NCBI RefSeq assembly: GCF_900100865.1
Contig: NZ_LT627734.1
Location: 558,001-622,000 of the forward strand
Direction: 5' to 3'
Source: Candidatus Aquiluna sp. UB-MaderosW2red
GTDB taxonomy: Bacteria > Actinomycetota > Actinomycetes > Actinomycetales > Microbacteriaceae
DNA: 64,000 nucleotides
Shown here: positions 17,086-27,371 of the stretch, in pieces
Position numbering within the stretch: the stretch's first letter is position 1
Layout of the letters: each line of letters opens with the position of its first letter
Program-made: the position numbers and the translations under genes
The notes under the pieces: generated by a model
What the model saw: only the letters and a program-made list of their open reading frames with translations
Told to the model about the DNA's origin: nothing
The model's database searches: none

Positions 17086-19353
17086 ATGCAATTAGACATT
17101 TTTGAGAACCTAAACCCAGATTCCCTGCTTGAGGGGTTGAATCCACAACAGCGAGCTGCCGTGGTGCACCGTGGCCGCGCACTTTTGATTGTGGCTGGTG
17201 CCGGCAGTGGTAAGACGCGGGTGTTGACCCACCGCATCGCCCACATGCTGCACTCTAAGGAGGTTTGGCCAAGCCAAGTCCTCGCTATTACATTCACCAA
17301 TAAGGCCGCGGCTGAGATGCGAGAGCGCATCGAAAACCTGATAGGGCCTTCTGGTCAGGGGATGTGGATCAAGACTTTTCACTCTGCTTGTTTGCAGATT
17401 CTTCGGCGCGAGGCGCAGCGCCTTGGGCACGATGCTAATTTCACGGTCTACGACACGCAGGACACCAGGGCGCTTCTAAGAAGACTGCTGCGTGAGGCCG
17501 GTGCCGAAGACGCCGACATCAAGCCACAGCAGGCCGCTGCAATTATTTCCAATGCCAAAAACGAACTAAAAGACGCCGAGGATTTTGCCCGAAATGCCGA
17601 TCGGTCAAACCCCAAGGAGCGAATCGTCTCCGAGGTTTACTTGGCTTATACCAATGAACTTAAGCGCAATAATGCCTTTGATTTTGACGACCTAATTGCC
17701 GAAACCGTTCATCTACTGCGGGCTTTTCCTGAGGTGCGAGCTAGGTATCAAAAAAGATTTAGGCAGGTTTTGGTAGATGAATATCAAGACACTAACCACG
17801 CTCAATACGCTTTAATTCGCGAGTTCACCAGGCCGCTTCCGGATGAATATGCCATCTACGATGACCAAACAGCCGAGCAGCTAATGCCAGCTGAATTGAC
17901 CGTGGTGGGCGATTCGGATCAATCCATCTATGCGTTTCGCGGCGCTGACATTAGAAATATCACCGAGTTTGAAAGAGATTTCCCCGGAGCGGCCACCATT
18001 CTCCTCGAACAAAACTATCGCTCCACCCAAAACATCCTTTCGGCGGCCAACACGGTGATTTCCCAAAACCCTTATCGGCCAGCTAAAAACCTTTGGACCG
18101 ATCAGGGAGCCGGCGAGCTGATCTCGCTTTTCACTGGATTAGACGAGCGTAACGAAGCGGCATTTATAGTCGACAAGATATCCGAACTGCACGGTGAGGG
18201 CGTCGCCTACCGGGATATTGCCGTGCTTTATCGGACCAACGCGCTAACCCCTTCTTTAGAGGCGGAGCTCAAGAGCCAAAGAGTCCCCTACGCCGTGATT
18301 GGTGGTTTGAAGTTCTTTGAGCGAAAGGAAATCAAAGACGCGCTGGCCTATCTTTCTGCTATCTCAAATGGCAGAAATGACGAGGCGGTCAGGCGCGTCA
18401 TCAATGTTCCGGCCCGTGGCATAGGGGATAAGACCGAACTCAAACTCGCTCAATTCGCAAGAAGTCAGGATGTGCCTTTCAGGCACGCCTTGCTCCGCGC
18501 GCATGAATTAGGGCTTGGTCCAAAACTCACCGCCTCGGTCTTAGAGTTCGGGGAATTGCTCAATGAGCTGGATGCTCTGACTGCTACCGATGGCCCGGCT
18601 GAGGTTCTAAAGCTCGCGCTTGAAAGAAGTGGCTATCGATCAATCCTTGAGGCCTCCAGAGACCCGCAGGATGAAGCAAGGGTAGACAACCTAGATGCGC
18701 TACTGGGTCAGCTTTTCGAATGGCAAGCCCAGAACCCGGAGGGCACGGTAGCTGACTATCTAGCCGAGGTAACTCTTTCGGCTTCGGCCGATGAGATTGA
18801 AGATGAGTCGGGCACCATTTCGCTGATGACTTTGCACACCGCCAAGGGTTTGGAATATCAGGTGATATTCATGATTGGTCTTGAGCAAGGCACCTTGCCA
18901 CACGTTCGTTCCTTCGATGAACCGGGTGGCCTGCAGGAAGAACGCAGGCTGATGTATGTCGGGATGACCAGGGCTCGAGAGCGACTATTTTTATCTCACG
19001 CCCTGCAGCGCACCCTGTTTGGTAATACCGCAAGCTTTATGCCTTCGGCATTTTTATCGGATATTCCAGCCGAGCTCTTAGATGCCGAGGGTGCGGAACG
19101 CCAGCCACTAACTCAAAGCACCGGTTTCCAGAAACGATCCAGTTGGCAAGGAGCAATCAATACCGTGGCTCAGGTGCGGGACAACAAGGAGTTATCTCTT
19201 GAAGTGGGCGACAAGATTTCTCATGATGCATTTGGCGCTGGCAAGGTTATTGGTGTCACCGGCAACCCTCCAAAGCAAACCGCAGAGGTTAGATTCGAAT
19301 CCGGAATCACCAAGCGGTTATTGGTGAAGATGGCTCCGATTCAAAAGCATTAG
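17086..19353 (+). CDS. pcrA: ATP-dependent DNA helicase, PcrA/UvrD family
   Basis: A 755-residue superfamily 1A 3'-5' helicase. Motifs: Q-motif LNPQQRAAVVHRG, Walker A GAGSGKTRVLTHRIA, Ia TFTNKAAAEMRER, motif II VDEYQDTNHAQY, III VVGDSDQSIYAFRGA, IV LEQNYRST, V TLHTAKGLEYQVIF and VI RRLMYVGMTRARERL. The C-terminus has a Tudor-like tail (VGDKISHDAFGAGKVIGV) that PcrA uses to contact RNA polymerase. It acts in nucleotide excision repair and in removing proteins from DNA. The start codon is an ATG with a leaderless-type promoter. Length fits the family (720-780). Confidence 0.96.
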   Translation: MQLDIFENLNPDSLLEGLNPQQRAAVVHRGRALLIVAGAGSGKTRVLTHRIAHMLHSKEVWPSQVLAITFTNKAAAEMRERIENLIGPSGQGMWIKTFHSACLQILRREAQRLGHDANFTVYDTQDTRALLRRLLREAGAEDADIKPQQAAAIISNAKNELKDAEDFARNADRSNPKERIVSEVYLAYTNELKRNNAFDFDDLIAETVHLLRAFPEVRARYQKRFRQVLVDEYQDTNHAQYALIREFTRPLPDEYAIYDDQTAEQLMPAELTVVGDSDQSIYAFRGADIRNITEFERDFPGAATILLEQNYRSTQNILSAANTVISQNPYRPAKNLWTDQGAGELISLFTGLDERNEAAFIVDKISELHGEGVAYRDIAVLYRTNALTPSLEAELKSQRVPYAVIGGLKFFERKEIKDALAYLSAISNGRNDEAVRRVINVPARGIGDKTELKLAQFARSQDVPFRHALLRAHELGLGPKLTASVLEFGELLNELDALTATDGPAEVLKLALERSGYRSILEASRDPQDEARVDNLDALLGQLFEWQAQNPEGTVADYLAEVTLSASADEIEDESGTISLMTLHTAKGLEYQVIFMIGLEQGTLPHVRSFDEPGGLQEERRLMYVGMTRARERLFLSHALQRTLFGNTASFMPSAFLSDIPAELLDAEGAERQPLTQSTGFQKRSSWQGAINTVAQVRDNKELSLEVGDKISHDAFGAGKVIGVTGNPPKQTAEVRFESGITKRLLVKMAPIQKH

Positions 19354-19422
19354 CCCTTTTCACTAGGAAAACGCTCGCTAGACTTAGCTTGTTATTTATC
19401 GCTCGAGAGACGGAAAAAACCC

Positions 19423-20580
19423 TTGGATTTATTTGAATATCAAGCGCGTGACCTTTTTGAGGCTTATGGAGTCCCTGTTTTACAGGGTCTGATCGCGGAT
19501 ACCCCGGAAGAAGCTGAAGCTGCAGCTCAAAAAATTGGCGGGACGGTAGTTGTCAAGGCCCAGGTAAAAACCGGTGGCCGCGGCAAGGCCGGCGGCGTCA
19601 AGGTGGTTCACTCGCCTCAAGAAGCTAAAGATGCGGCCGCCAAGATTCTTGGGCTAGACATTAAAGGTCACGTAGTCAAGCGGGTGATGATTGCCGAGGG
19701 CGCTCAGATTGAGCAGGAGTTTTACTTCTCAGTCCTACTGGATCGTTCTAACCGGACCTTCTTGGTGCTCTGCAGCGTCGAGGGCGGCATCGAGATAGAG
19801 CAGCTAGCGGTTGAGCGGCCAGAGGCGCTCGCAAGGATTGCGATCTCGGCGACTCAGGGTATTGATTTGGCAAAGGCCAAAGAGATTGCAGTGGCCGGCG
19901 GGTTCCCCGCCGAGCTGGTTGACAAGGTCGCTCCAGTATTTGTGAAGCTCTACGAGGTCTTCACAAAAGAGGATGCAACTTTGGTGGAGGTAAACCCTCT
20001 GGTGATGACCAATGACGGCCGGATTTTGGCTCTTGACGGCAAGGTAACCCTTGATGAGAACGCTGAGTTTAGGCACGAGCGCGCCGAAATGGAGCGCGAT
20101 CAGTTGGATCCACTTGAAGCCAAAGCCAAGGCGATGGATTTGAACTACGTGAAGCTCGATGGTGAAGTTGGAATCATCGGCAATGGCGCGGGTCTTGTGA
20201 TGTCAACTTTGGATGTTGTGGCATACGCCGGTGAAAGACACGGCAATGTAAAGCCGGCCAACTTTTTAGACATCGGCGGAGGTGCATCTGCCGAGGTTAT
20301 GGCAGCTGGTCTCGACGTCATTTTGAACGACCCTCAAGTCAAGAGTGTCCTTGTAAATGTCTTCGGTGGCATCACCGCTTGCGACGCCGTTGCGAATGGG
20401 ATTGTTGGCGCTCTAAACACTTTGGGAGACAGGGCCAAAAAACCACTGGTTGTTCGCCTTGATGGTAATAACGTTGAAGAGGGCAGAAAGATTCTTTCCG
20501 ATTTCAATCACCCACTAGTTTCTTTGGCCGACACGATGGATGGCGGTGCGGACCTAGCTGCCGCATTGGCCAATAAGTAG
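19423..20580 (+). CDS. sucC: Succinyl-CoA synthetase beta subunit
   Basis: SucC (385 aa) forms the succinate- and nucleotide-binding part of the enzyme that converts succinyl-CoA to succinate with ATP or GTP. The ATP-grasp fold begins [35 protein letters not shown] and the C-terminal [18 protein letters not shown] and [16 protein letters not shown] are clear family marks. The TTG start agrees with the conserved N-terminus; the ribosome binding site is poor. A 69-bp gap separates it from pcrA and contains possible -10 elements such as TAGACT. It is followed by sucD after 10 bp. Confidence 0.96.
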   Translation: MDLFEYQARDLFEAYGVPVLQGLIADTPEEAEAAAQKIGGTVVVKAQVKTGGRGKAGGVKVVHSPQEAKDAAAKILGLDIKGHVVKRVMIAEGAQIEQEFYFSVLLDRSNRTFLVLCSVEGGIEIEQLAVERPEALARIAISATQGIDLAKAKEIAVAGGFPAELVDKVAPVFVKLYEVFTKEDATLVEVNPLVMTNDGRILALDGKVTLDENAEFRHERAEMERDQLDPLEAKAKAMDLNYVKLDGEVGIIGNGAGLVMSTLDVVAYAGERHGNVKPANFLDIGGGASAEVMAAGLDVILNDPQVKSVLVNVFGGITACDAVANGIVGALNTLGDRAKKPLVVRLDGNNVEEGRKILSDFNHPLVSLADTMDGGADLAAALANK

Positions 20581-20590
20581 GAGTAGCAAG

Positions 20591-21478
20591 ATGGCAATTT
20601 ACCTAAACAAAGACTCCCGCATCATCGTGCAGGGCATGACCGGCGCAGAGGGCATGAAGCACACCACCCGCATGCTGGCAGGTGGCTCAAACATCGTCGG
20701 TGGCGTGAACCCCCGCAAGGCCGGTGAAACCGTAACCGTTTTGGATAAAGAGCTGCCAGTTTTTGGAACAGTTAAAGAGGCGATGGAAAAGACCGGCGCT
20801 AATGTTTCGGTGATCTTCGTGCCGCCAGCTTTTGCAAAGGCTGCGATTCTCGAAGCTATCGACGCCGAGATTGAACTTGCGGTAGCAATCACCGAAGGAA
20901 TTCCGGTTCACGACTCAGCTTCGGCCTGGGCCTATAACGTCGATAAGGGGCTAAAGACCCGACTTATCGGCCCAAACTGCCCGGGCATCATCAGTCCCGG
21001 CGAGTCAAATGCTGGCATTACCCCCTCGGACATTACCGGCAAGGGCCCAATTGGTTTGGTTTCCAAAAGTGGAACCTTGACCTACCAGATGATGTTCGAA
21101 CTCAGGGACATCGGTTTTTCCACCGCTATTGGAATCGGCGGTGACCCAGTTGTGGGAACCACCCATATCGATGCGCTCGAGGCCTTTGAGAATGACCCGG
21201 AAACCATGGCTATTGTTCTGATTGGTGAAATTGGTGGCGACTCTGAAGAAAAGGCCGCCGAATACATCTCTAAGCATGTCACCAAGCCGGTGGTCGCTTA
21301 TGTCGCAGGCTTCACCGCCCCCGAGGGTAAGACTATGGGTCACGCTGGCGCAATTGTTTCTGGTTCGGCTGGGACCGCTCAGGCCAAGAAGGAAGCTTTT
21401 GAAGCAGTAGGCGTCAAGGTTGGAAAGACTCCTTCGGAGACTGCCGCTTTGATGCGCGAGATTATCGCCAAGCTGTAA
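20591..21478 (+). CDS. sucD: Succinyl-CoA synthetase alpha subunit
   Basis: SucD (295 aa) binds CoA and carries the phosphorylated histidine. It starts [25 protein letters not shown], shows [12 protein letters not shown] (CoA binding), [31 protein letters not shown] and the active histidine in GHAGAIVSG. With SucC it gives substrate-level phosphorylation in the TCA cycle. The ATG has AGGAG seven bases upstream. It is the second gene of the sucCD pair and is followed after 4 bp by the DUF6350 gene. Confidence 0.96.
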   Translation: MAIYLNKDSRIIVQGMTGAEGMKHTTRMLAGGSNIVGGVNPRKAGETVTVLDKELPVFGTVKEAMEKTGANVSVIFVPPAFAKAAILEAIDAEIELAVAITEGIPVHDSASAWAYNVDKGLKTRLIGPNCPGIISPGESNAGITPSDITGKGPIGLVSKSGTLTYQMMFELRDIGFSTAIGIGGDPVVGTTHIDALEAFENDPETMAIVLIGEIGGDSEEKAAEYISKHVTKPVVAYVAGFTAPEGKTMGHAGAIVSGSAGTAQAKKEAFEAVGVKVGKTPSETAALMREIIAKL

Positions 21479-21482
21479 CCTC

Positions 21483-22730
21483 GTGAACCGAGGGCTGAGC
21501 TTCGTAATTGCAGCGCTTCAAGCGCTGATAATTTCCGCAACTGCCCTGGGTGTAGTTCTCGCCCCACTTACCTTGGCTTGGTTCATCGAGGGTGATGGCT
21601 CAGTTGATTACGGGGTTGTTCTTCAAGTAGCCGGTTATGCGTTTTTGCTGGCCTGCGGTGTTCCGGTGACTTTTGCGGCTGGAGAAATTATAGACATTCC
21701 GTTTCCGGAATTTGTCATCAGTACCATGCCACTTGGAATGACCCTTTTAATAGCTCTTTTGGCAATCCGTATCGGGCACCGCCTATCGGCGGCTTCAAGT
21801 TTGTGGCCGGCCTGGCTCGCTGGCTCAGCCACCTTTGGCGGCATCGGCTTTTTAGTGTCGTGGCTGATAAGAGGGGATGCTGTCAGCGTCGGCGAGTTCG
21901 AACCATTATTCATCCCCGCATTATTTTTCGGAATCCTAATATTCATAGCCTCGGTCTCGGGCAAGCGTTATGAGTTGTTCAGTGGCGCGAATGGCCCCGA
22001 GGCTAAAGAAAGAATTGCGGTTCGGGCATTGCTTTTGGCCTTGTATCAAAAATTGCATTGGTCGATTAGGACCGTGCTGTCTCCAGCGGCAAGAGTTGGC
22101 ATTGTCGTAATGGCCACCATGATTCTGGTCTCCGCTCTCGGGATGGCTGTGGCTCTAGGTTTTGGTTGGATTGAGGTGGTGAGACTCTACGAAGCAATGC
22201 GAGTGAGCATTCTTGGTGGTGTGGTGCTGACTATTGGCCAGTTGGCGATTCTACCGAACCTGGTGATTTACGGCATGGCCTGGCTCTCGGGAGCCGGATT
22301 CTCAATTGGGGCTGGCTCTTCTGTAACACCGTTTTTAACCCAATTGGGTCCGATGCCCGCCTTCCCGATTTTTACCGCCATACCAATCGGGGGGCTTGAG
22401 CGCGGCGTGCTATTCGTTTTAGTCCCAATGCTCACAGCCTTTTTGGCAACGCTTTTGGTTCGGCGTCACACCAAGCAGATGCGTTGGGAGTACGCCACTA
22501 GATTCTCCGCCGCCCTGGCGTTCTCGGTCACCGCGGCAGCGATCGGGGCGGCGCTCGCTATCGGGCTTTCACTCATAGCCTCAGGGAGCTTTGGACCAGG
22601 GCGGTTCGGTTTTGTGGGAATCGATCCTTTATTATTTGGCGGCCTGGTTTTCTTAGAGATACTAATCCCAAGCTTCTTGGCCGGCTTGGTGGTTATTCGG
22701 CCCTATGTTGATTCTGAAGATATGAAGTAG
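21483..22730 (+). CDS. DUF6350 family polytopic membrane protein
   Basis: A 415-residue membrane protein with about ten hydrophobic segments and no soluble domain. Actinobacteria often have such a protein (annotated DUF6350 or only as a cell-division-like membrane protein) between sucD and purN, exactly as here, and I assign it on position plus hydropathy. The first helix starts near the N-terminus (LSFVIAALQALIISATALGVVLAPLTLAWF). One notable patch is ITIGQLAILPNLVIYGMAWLSGAGFSIG. Its function is unknown. The start is GTG at 21483, with the neighbouring CCTCGTGAACCGAGG bases forming a small palindrome over the start. Confidence 0.75.
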   Translation: MNRGLSFVIAALQALIISATALGVVLAPLTLAWFIEGDGSVDYGVVLQVAGYAFLLACGVPVTFAAGEIIDIPFPEFVISTMPLGMTLLIALLAIRIGHRLSAASSLWPAWLAGSATFGGIGFLVSWLIRGDAVSVGEFEPLFIPALFFGILIFIASVSGKRYELFSGANGPEAKERIAVRALLLALYQKLHWSIRTVLSPAARVGIVVMATMILVSALGMAVALGFGWIEVVRLYEAMRVSILGGVVLTIGQLAILPNLVIYGMAWLSGAGFSIGAGSSVTPFLTQLGPMPAFPIFTAIPIGGLERGVLFVLVPMLTAFLATLLVRRHTKQMRWEYATRFSAALAFSVTAAAIGAALAIGLSLIASGSFGPGRFGFVGIDPLLFGGLVFLEILIPSFLAGLVVIRPYVDSEDMK

Positions 22731-22739
22731 GGGTTGGAA

Positions 22740-23327
22740 ATGTTATCGGTGGTTGTACTTATTTCCGGTTCGGGTTCGAACCTGCTGGCACTTTTGGAAG
22801 CGGCAGAAAACCCGCTTTATCCAGTTCGAGTGCTGGCGGTCGGCTCGGATAATCCAGCTCTCGGCCTTGAGCACGCTGAGAAATATGGCGTGCCAACTTT
22901 TGTGGTGGAGGCGGACAGGTTTGAAACTCGCGAGGAGTTCGCGAATGTGTTGATGGCCAACATACATTTTTTCGATCCGGATCTAGTTGTTTTGGCTGGG
23001 TTCATGAAGATGTTGCCGCCGAGTTTTGTTGAAGCCTTTAGGTCGAAGTTGATTAATCTCCACCCTTCACTGCTGCCGCTATTTCCTGGGGCTCACGCTG
23101 TTCGTGATGCTTTGGCGGCTGGTGCAAATCACACTGGTAGCACGATTCACTTGGTTGACGCTGGAATGGACTCCGGTCCGATCATTTCGCAGCGCGAACT
23201 ACAAATACCCGAAGCCGTTTTGGAAGTTGAACTCACCGAAATGATTAAGGTGTTGGAGCGCAGACATCTAGTGGATGTGATTCGTGAAATATCCGAGGGC
23301 ACAATAAACATGGAGGGCTTAATCTAA
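22740..23327 (+). CDS. purN: Phosphoribosylglycinamide formyltransferase
   Basis: PurN (195 aa) uses 10-formyltetrahydrofolate to formylate GAR, step three of purine synthesis. The fold shows [17 protein letters not shown] at the start, [19 protein letters not shown], then the catalytic block [16 protein letters not shown] (N, H of the family) and [13 protein letters not shown] with the catalytic D. The ATG at 22740 is selected over TTG 22734 because AGGGG is placed seven bases before it. The gene runs straight into purH, its TAA overlapping the ATG of purH by one base. Confidence 0.95.
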   Translation: MLSVVVLISGSGSNLLALLEAAENPLYPVRVLAVGSDNPALGLEHAEKYGVPTFVVEADRFETREEFANVLMANIHFFDPDLVVLAGFMKMLPPSFVEAFRSKLINLHPSLLPLFPGAHAVRDALAAGANHTGSTIHLVDAGMDSGPIISQRELQIPEAVLEVELTEMIKVLERRHLVDVIREISEGTINMEGLI

Positions 23328-24943
23328 TGACTAATGTCAGAGGAGCAGACGAATTCAACCATAGGGATCGAATCAGGCCCAAACGCGCGCTGATATCGGT
23401 TTCCGATAAGACGGGCTTGATTGAACTTGTTGGCGCGCTGGTCTCACAAGGCGTGAAGCTTGTGTCCACCGGCTCCACCGCAAAGCAAATCGCTCAGGCG
23501 GGTTATCCGGTTCAAGAGGTATCCGAGGTCACTGGTTTCCCCGAGTCGCTGGATGGTCGAGTGAAGACCCTGCATCCGAAAATCCACGGTGGAATTCTGG
23601 CTGATCTTAGGCTCAAGGATCATCGAGAGGAACTTGCAGGTCTGGGCATTGAGGCCTTTGAGCTGGTGGTGGTGAACCTTTACCCTTTTGTGAAGACCGT
23701 GGCAGCTGGCGCGAGGGGCGACGAGGCCATAGAGCAGATTGATATTGGTGGGCCGGCAATGGTCAGGGCCGCGGCTAAAAACCACGCCAATGTCGCAATC
23801 GTTGTGGATCCCGGACATTATTCGAAACTGATAGCCGCGCTAAACCAGGGGGGAACTACCCTCGAGCTTCGCAGAGAGCTTGCGGGGTCGGCCTTCACGC
23901 ACACTGCCCAATACGATTCGGCCGTGGCGAATTGGTTTTCCAAAGAGTTTGATTCGCTTAGGGGTGAGCCCGGAAGAAGCCCCGGATTTGAATCTGAACT
24001 GAACCCGAGTTTCGACCTTTCGAGCGTTCTAAGATACGGAGAAAATTCGCATCAAGCCGCAGCAATTTACAATCAAAGAGGTGCTTTTGCTGGAATTGCG
24101 CAAGCAAGGCAGCTTTCAGGCAAGGAGATGTCTTATAACAACTATGTCGATGCGGACGCTGCGCTTCGCTGCGCTTACGATTTTATTGAACCGGCCGTGG
24201 CAATCATCAAACATGCGAACCCCTGCGGGGTGGCGGTATCTTTCGAGGATTCGGAAGACGCGATTGCGAATGCGCACCTAAGGGCTCACCAGACCGACCC
24301 GGTTTCAGCCTTTGGCGGAGTTATTGCAGCCAATCGGATGGTTACCAAAAAAATGGCCGAGCAGGTGTCAGAAATCTTCACAGAGGTGATTGCTGCGCCA
24401 AGTTTTGAAGTTGAGGCCCTGACAATTCTCAGTAAGAAAAAGAACCTTAGAATTCTTGAACTCCGCGGCGGCTACCAAAGACCCAAAACCGAACTAAGGC
24501 AGATCTCTGGCGGACTGCTAGTGCAAGAATCTGACGGTTTCGAGGGGCTCAACTCAAGGGATTGGGTATTAGTCTCGGGACCGGCCTTGGATGACGCTGG
24601 AATGCTGGATCTGGAATTTGCTTGGCGAGCCTGCAGAGCTGTGAAGTCGAATGCCATCTTGCTGGCAAAAGCTGGCGCCGCGGTTGGCATTGGCATGGGG
24701 CAAGTGAACCGGCTGGATAGCTGCCGTTTGGCAATAGCTCGCGCCGGTGATCGAGTGATCGATTCGGTGGCCGCCTCCGATGCGTTTTTCCCATTCGCCG
24801 ATGGGCTCGAGGTTTTAATTGAAGCCGGAGTCAAGGCGGTGGTTCAGCCCGGCGGGAGTGTGAGAGACGAAGAGGTGATTGCTGCCGCAAAAAAAGCCGG
24901 CATCTCGATGTATTTCACTTCGGAGAGGCACTTCTACCACTAA
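23327..24943 (+). CDS. purH: Bifunctional AICAR transformylase / IMP cyclohydrolase
   Basis: PurH (538 aa) does the last two steps to IMP. The N-terminal MGS-like cyclohydrolase domain begins around residue 17 ([23 protein letters not shown], then [13 protein letters not shown] and NLYPF). The AICAR transformylase domain has [14 protein letters not shown], the catalytic [10 protein letters not shown] with K and H, and the C-terminal [33 protein letters not shown] and SERHF. IMP is then used by guaB in this window. It ends the long plus-strand block, and a two-way terminator follows. Confidence 0.97.
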   Translation: MTNVRGADEFNHRDRIRPKRALISVSDKTGLIELVGALVSQGVKLVSTGSTAKQIAQAGYPVQEVSEVTGFPESLDGRVKTLHPKIHGGILADLRLKDHREELAGLGIEAFELVVVNLYPFVKTVAAGARGDEAIEQIDIGGPAMVRAAAKNHANVAIVVDPGHYSKLIAALNQGGTTLELRRELAGSAFTHTAQYDSAVANWFSKEFDSLRGEPGRSPGFESELNPSFDLSSVLRYGENSHQAAAIYNQRGAFAGIAQARQLSGKEMSYNNYVDADAALRCAYDFIEPAVAIIKHANPCGVAVSFEDSEDAIANAHLRAHQTDPVSAFGGVIAANRMVTKKMAEQVSEIFTEVIAAPSFEVEALTILSKKKNLRILELRGGYQRPKTELRQISGGLLVQESDGFEGLNSRDWVLVSGPALDDAGMLDLEFAWRACRAVKSNAILLAKAGAAVGIGMGQVNRLDSCRLAIARAGDRVIDSVAASDAFFPFADGLEVLIEAGVKAVVQPGGSVRDEEVIAAAKKAGISMYFTSERHFYH

Positions 24944-24978
24944 AAAAACAGGGGCCCCATGGGACCCCTGTAGTTTTA
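24942..24978. terminator. Bidirectional terminator between purH and the carbonic anhydrase gene
   Basis: ACAGGGGCCCC (24948-24958) and GGGACCCCTGT (24961-24971) form a strong stem with one imperfect pair. For the plus strand it is followed by AGTTTT. For the minus strand it is followed by the complement of the A7 run at 24942-24948, an excellent U-tract. It separates convergent genes. Confidence 0.85.
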
Positions 24979-24986
24979 GGTTTCGG

Positions 24987-25475
24987 CTAGTGGATTTCTT
25001 GTAATAACCCGGTTGACACGTCAAACACAAATCCGCGAACACTGTCTGTGTGGGGGATGAATGGGCTCTGTTTGATTCTTGAGATCGAAGCCTTGACATC
25101 GATCGCTAGGTCATCAAAAGCTTCTGCGGCCCAAGCTGGCTTGATTCCGGTTTCTTTTTGAATATCGTTTTTAAATTTATCATCGGTAAAAGTGAGCATG
25201 CCGCAATCGGTGTGGTGAATCAGGATTATCTCCTTGGTTCCCAATAGTCGCTGGCTGATTGTCAAAGAGCGAATTTCATCCTCGGTAACCACGCCTCCAG
25301 CATTGCGAATTACGTGAGCCTCTCCCGGGTTGAGTCCCAATGCTCCGTGCACATCTAGCCTTGCATCCATGCAGGCTAGAACCGCCACGTGCTTCGAGGG
25401 GGGCAATGGCAGTGGTCCTTGGAAGGTCTTGGAATATTCGATGTTATTGGCTAAATACTGGTCTGTGATAGACAC
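24987..25475 (-). CDS. Beta-class carbonic anhydrase
   Basis: A 162-residue beta-carbonic anhydrase, interconverting CO2 and bicarbonate in the cytoplasm. The zinc ligands and the Asp-Arg dyad are visible: Cys35, Asp37 and Arg39 in LACMDARLD, then His88 and Cys91 in HHTDCGM. NPGEAHVIRNAGGVVTEDEIRSL is a typical intermediate segment. At about 160 residues it is one of the short beta forms, like the Mycobacterium Rv1284 type. The GTG start at 25473-25475 has AAGGAG five bases upstream. Bicarbonate could serve carboxylations, but nothing local specifies which. Confidence 0.93.
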   Translation of the reverse strand: MSITDQYLANNIEYSKTFQGPLPLPPSKHVAVLACMDARLDVHGALGLNPGEAHVIRNAGGVVTEDEIRSLTISQRLLGTKEIILIHHTDCGMLTFTDDKFKNDIQKETGIKPAWAAEAFDDLAIDVKASISRIKQSPFIPHTDSVRGFVFDVSTGLLQEIH

Positions 25476-25595
25476 TTGTTCTCCTTGAGGTTTGATTTAA
25501 ATTTTAAGTGACCGGCCCATTTGGCATGGTTTATGAAGATTTATTACGGGTGTATTCTGGAGGGCTGTCCCAAATAGCCTTTAGTGGAGAGAAAA
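25476..25595. promoter_or_regulatory. Divergent promoter region of the carbonic anhydrase and ABC exporter genes
   Basis: For the plus strand TATTCT (25553-25558) may be a -10 with TTTATG (25530-25535) as -35 at 17 bp. For the minus strand an A/T-rich tract around 25495-25510 (TTAAAATTTAAATC on that strand) may hold the -10 of the carbonic anhydrase gene. Neither is a close consensus. Confidence 0.4.
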
Positions 25596-27371
25596 ATGCA
25601 ACGAAAAGAACTCGGCACGATTAGAACGCTCTGGCGTTTGGTGCCATATGCAAAATCCGCACTTCCTAGAATCGCACTGGGAATGTTGGCGGCCATTTTG
25701 GCGCACCTTTTCGCCTTGGCGATCCCACAGTTTTTGCAAAACCTGGTTGATTCTTTGGTTGCCGGCGGGGTCGGTGCGCTACTTCCGGCAGTTGGTCTGA
25801 TTCTTCTTTTGGGATTCATGGAGGCTGGTTTCGTATTACTGCGGCGTTGGTTGGTCTTGACTCCTGGCACATTCGTTGAGGCGGAGATGCGTAATTCGAT
25901 TTATGCCAAACTCCAGGATCTTCCGGTCGCGTTTCACGATCGTTGGCCTTCGGGGCAGCTTTTATCTCGGGCCGTGTCTGATCTAAGTTTGATTAGGCGT
26001 TGGCTGAGTTTTGGTCTGGTACTTTTGGTCGCAAACTTTCTAACCCTGGTGGTGGGCTTGGGAATTTTGTTTGTCTATAACTTCTGGCTCGGGCTAATCT
26101 TCACCGTCGCATCAATCCCGATTTGGGTTATTGGCTTCAAGTTCGAAAAGCAATATGGCTCAATAGCCAGACTGGCCCAGGATCAATCTGGCGATTTGGC
26201 AACCAGGGTAGAGGAGTCGGTGCACGGGGTCCGGGTGCTCAAGGCTTTTGGTCGGGGTGGCTTTGCAGCCGATCAGTTTGCTTTGCAAGCCACCGAGCTG
26301 CGCGACACCGAGATTTCCAAGGCTCGCGCGATTGCGAATATTTGGTTGTATCTGATCATGATTCCCGAGTTCGCCCTCGGGTTGGCGCTTTTGGCTGGGG
26401 TTTGGCTTGCGGCCACTGGAGATTTGACCGTGGGCACTCTGGTGGCGTTCATTGCCACCGCGATGGTCTTGCGTTGGCCAACCGAGTCACTTGGGTTCCT
26501 GCTTGGCATGACGCTTGAGGCTAAGACTGCGACCCAGCGTTTTTACGAGGTCATGGATGAGCCCGATCTGATTAAGGATCCGACTTTGGTGAAGACCATC
26601 AAAGACCCTAAGGGGTTGCTCGAATTCCACGATGTTCACTTTAGATATCCAGATACCCCAGATGATTTACCCGATTTAGTAAACGGAGTCAGTTTGCGGA
26701 TCGAACCGGGTGAGTCGGTGGCGCTGATAGGGCTTACCGGTTGCGGTAAAACAACGCTGACAGCTCTAACCACAAGGCTTTACGATGTCACATCAGGCTC
26801 CATAACAATCGATGGTGTCGACATCAGGGATCTTTCCAGGGATGACCTCAGAACTCAGATTGCGATGGCTTTCGAAGATGCCACGCTATTTTCATCATCG
26901 GTTAGAGATAACGTGCTTTTGGGAAACCTCGAGGAGAGCGAAGAAGACTTAATACAGGCTCTGGAGATTGCTCAGGCTGGATTCGTATTTGAGCTACCCA
27001 AGGGTCTTGACACGGCCATCGGCGAGGAGGGGCTCTCACTTTCTGGCGGCCAACGCCAGCGTCTCGCGCTGGCCAGGGCGGTTGCGGCTAACCCGAGTAT
27101 TTTGGTTTTGGATGATCCGCTATCGGCTTTGGATGTGGACACCGAGGCAATGGTCGAAGATGCGCTGCGGCATGTCTTGAATAAAACCACCGCGCTGATT
27201 ATCGCGCACCGGCCTTCAACCGTGATGCTGGCGGACAGGGTTGCGCTGATGCAGGATGGTCAAATCACAGCCTTTGGCACTCACCAAGAATTGCTCAAGA
27301 ACAATGCCCACTACCGATATGTCATCACCTCTTTGGATGAAGATGAGAAGAACAGGGAGGTGAACCTGTGA
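25596..27371 (+). CDS. ABC exporter half-transporter, subunit with degenerate ATPase site
   Basis: A 591-residue half-transporter: six-helix membrane domain, then an ATPase. Walker A is [13 protein letters not shown] and the signature is canonical ([16 protein letters not shown]). The Walker B is [11 protein letters not shown], with aspartate where the catalytic glutamate normally stands, and the Q-loop reads [10 protein letters not shown] with E for the usual Q. The switch histidine is kept (IIAHRPSTV). This is the pattern of the degenerate half of heterodimeric exporters such as TM287/288. It overlaps the following half-transporter by 4 bp. ATG at 25596 is chosen because GGAGA lies five or six bases before it; an upstream GTG at 25584 is less likely. 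Substrate unknown, possibly a drug or lipid. Confidence 0.92.
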   Translation: MQRKELGTIRTLWRLVPYAKSALPRIALGMLAAILAHLFALAIPQFLQNLVDSLVAGGVGALLPAVGLILLLGFMEAGFVLLRRWLVLTPGTFVEAEMRNSIYAKLQDLPVAFHDRWPSGQLLSRAVSDLSLIRRWLSFGLVLLVANFLTLVVGLGILFVYNFWLGLIFTVASIPIWVIGFKFEKQYGSIARLAQDQSGDLATRVEESVHGVRVLKAFGRGGFAADQFALQATELRDTEISKARAIANIWLYLIMIPEFALGLALLAGVWLAATGDLTVGTLVAFIATAMVLRWPTESLGFLLGMTLEAKTATQRFYEVMDEPDLIKDPTLVKTIKDPKGLLEFHDVHFRYPDTPDDLPDLVNGVSLRIEPGESVALIGLTGCGKTTLTALTTRLYDVTSGSITIDGVDIRDLSRDDLRTQIAMAFEDATLFSSSVRDNVLLGNLEESEEDLIQALEIAQAGFVFELPKGLDTAIGEEGLSLSGGQRQRLALARAVAANPSILVLDDPLSALDVDTEAMVEDALRHVLNKTTALIIAHRPSTVMLADRVALMQDGQITAFGTHQELLKNNAHYRYVITSLDEDEKNREVNL

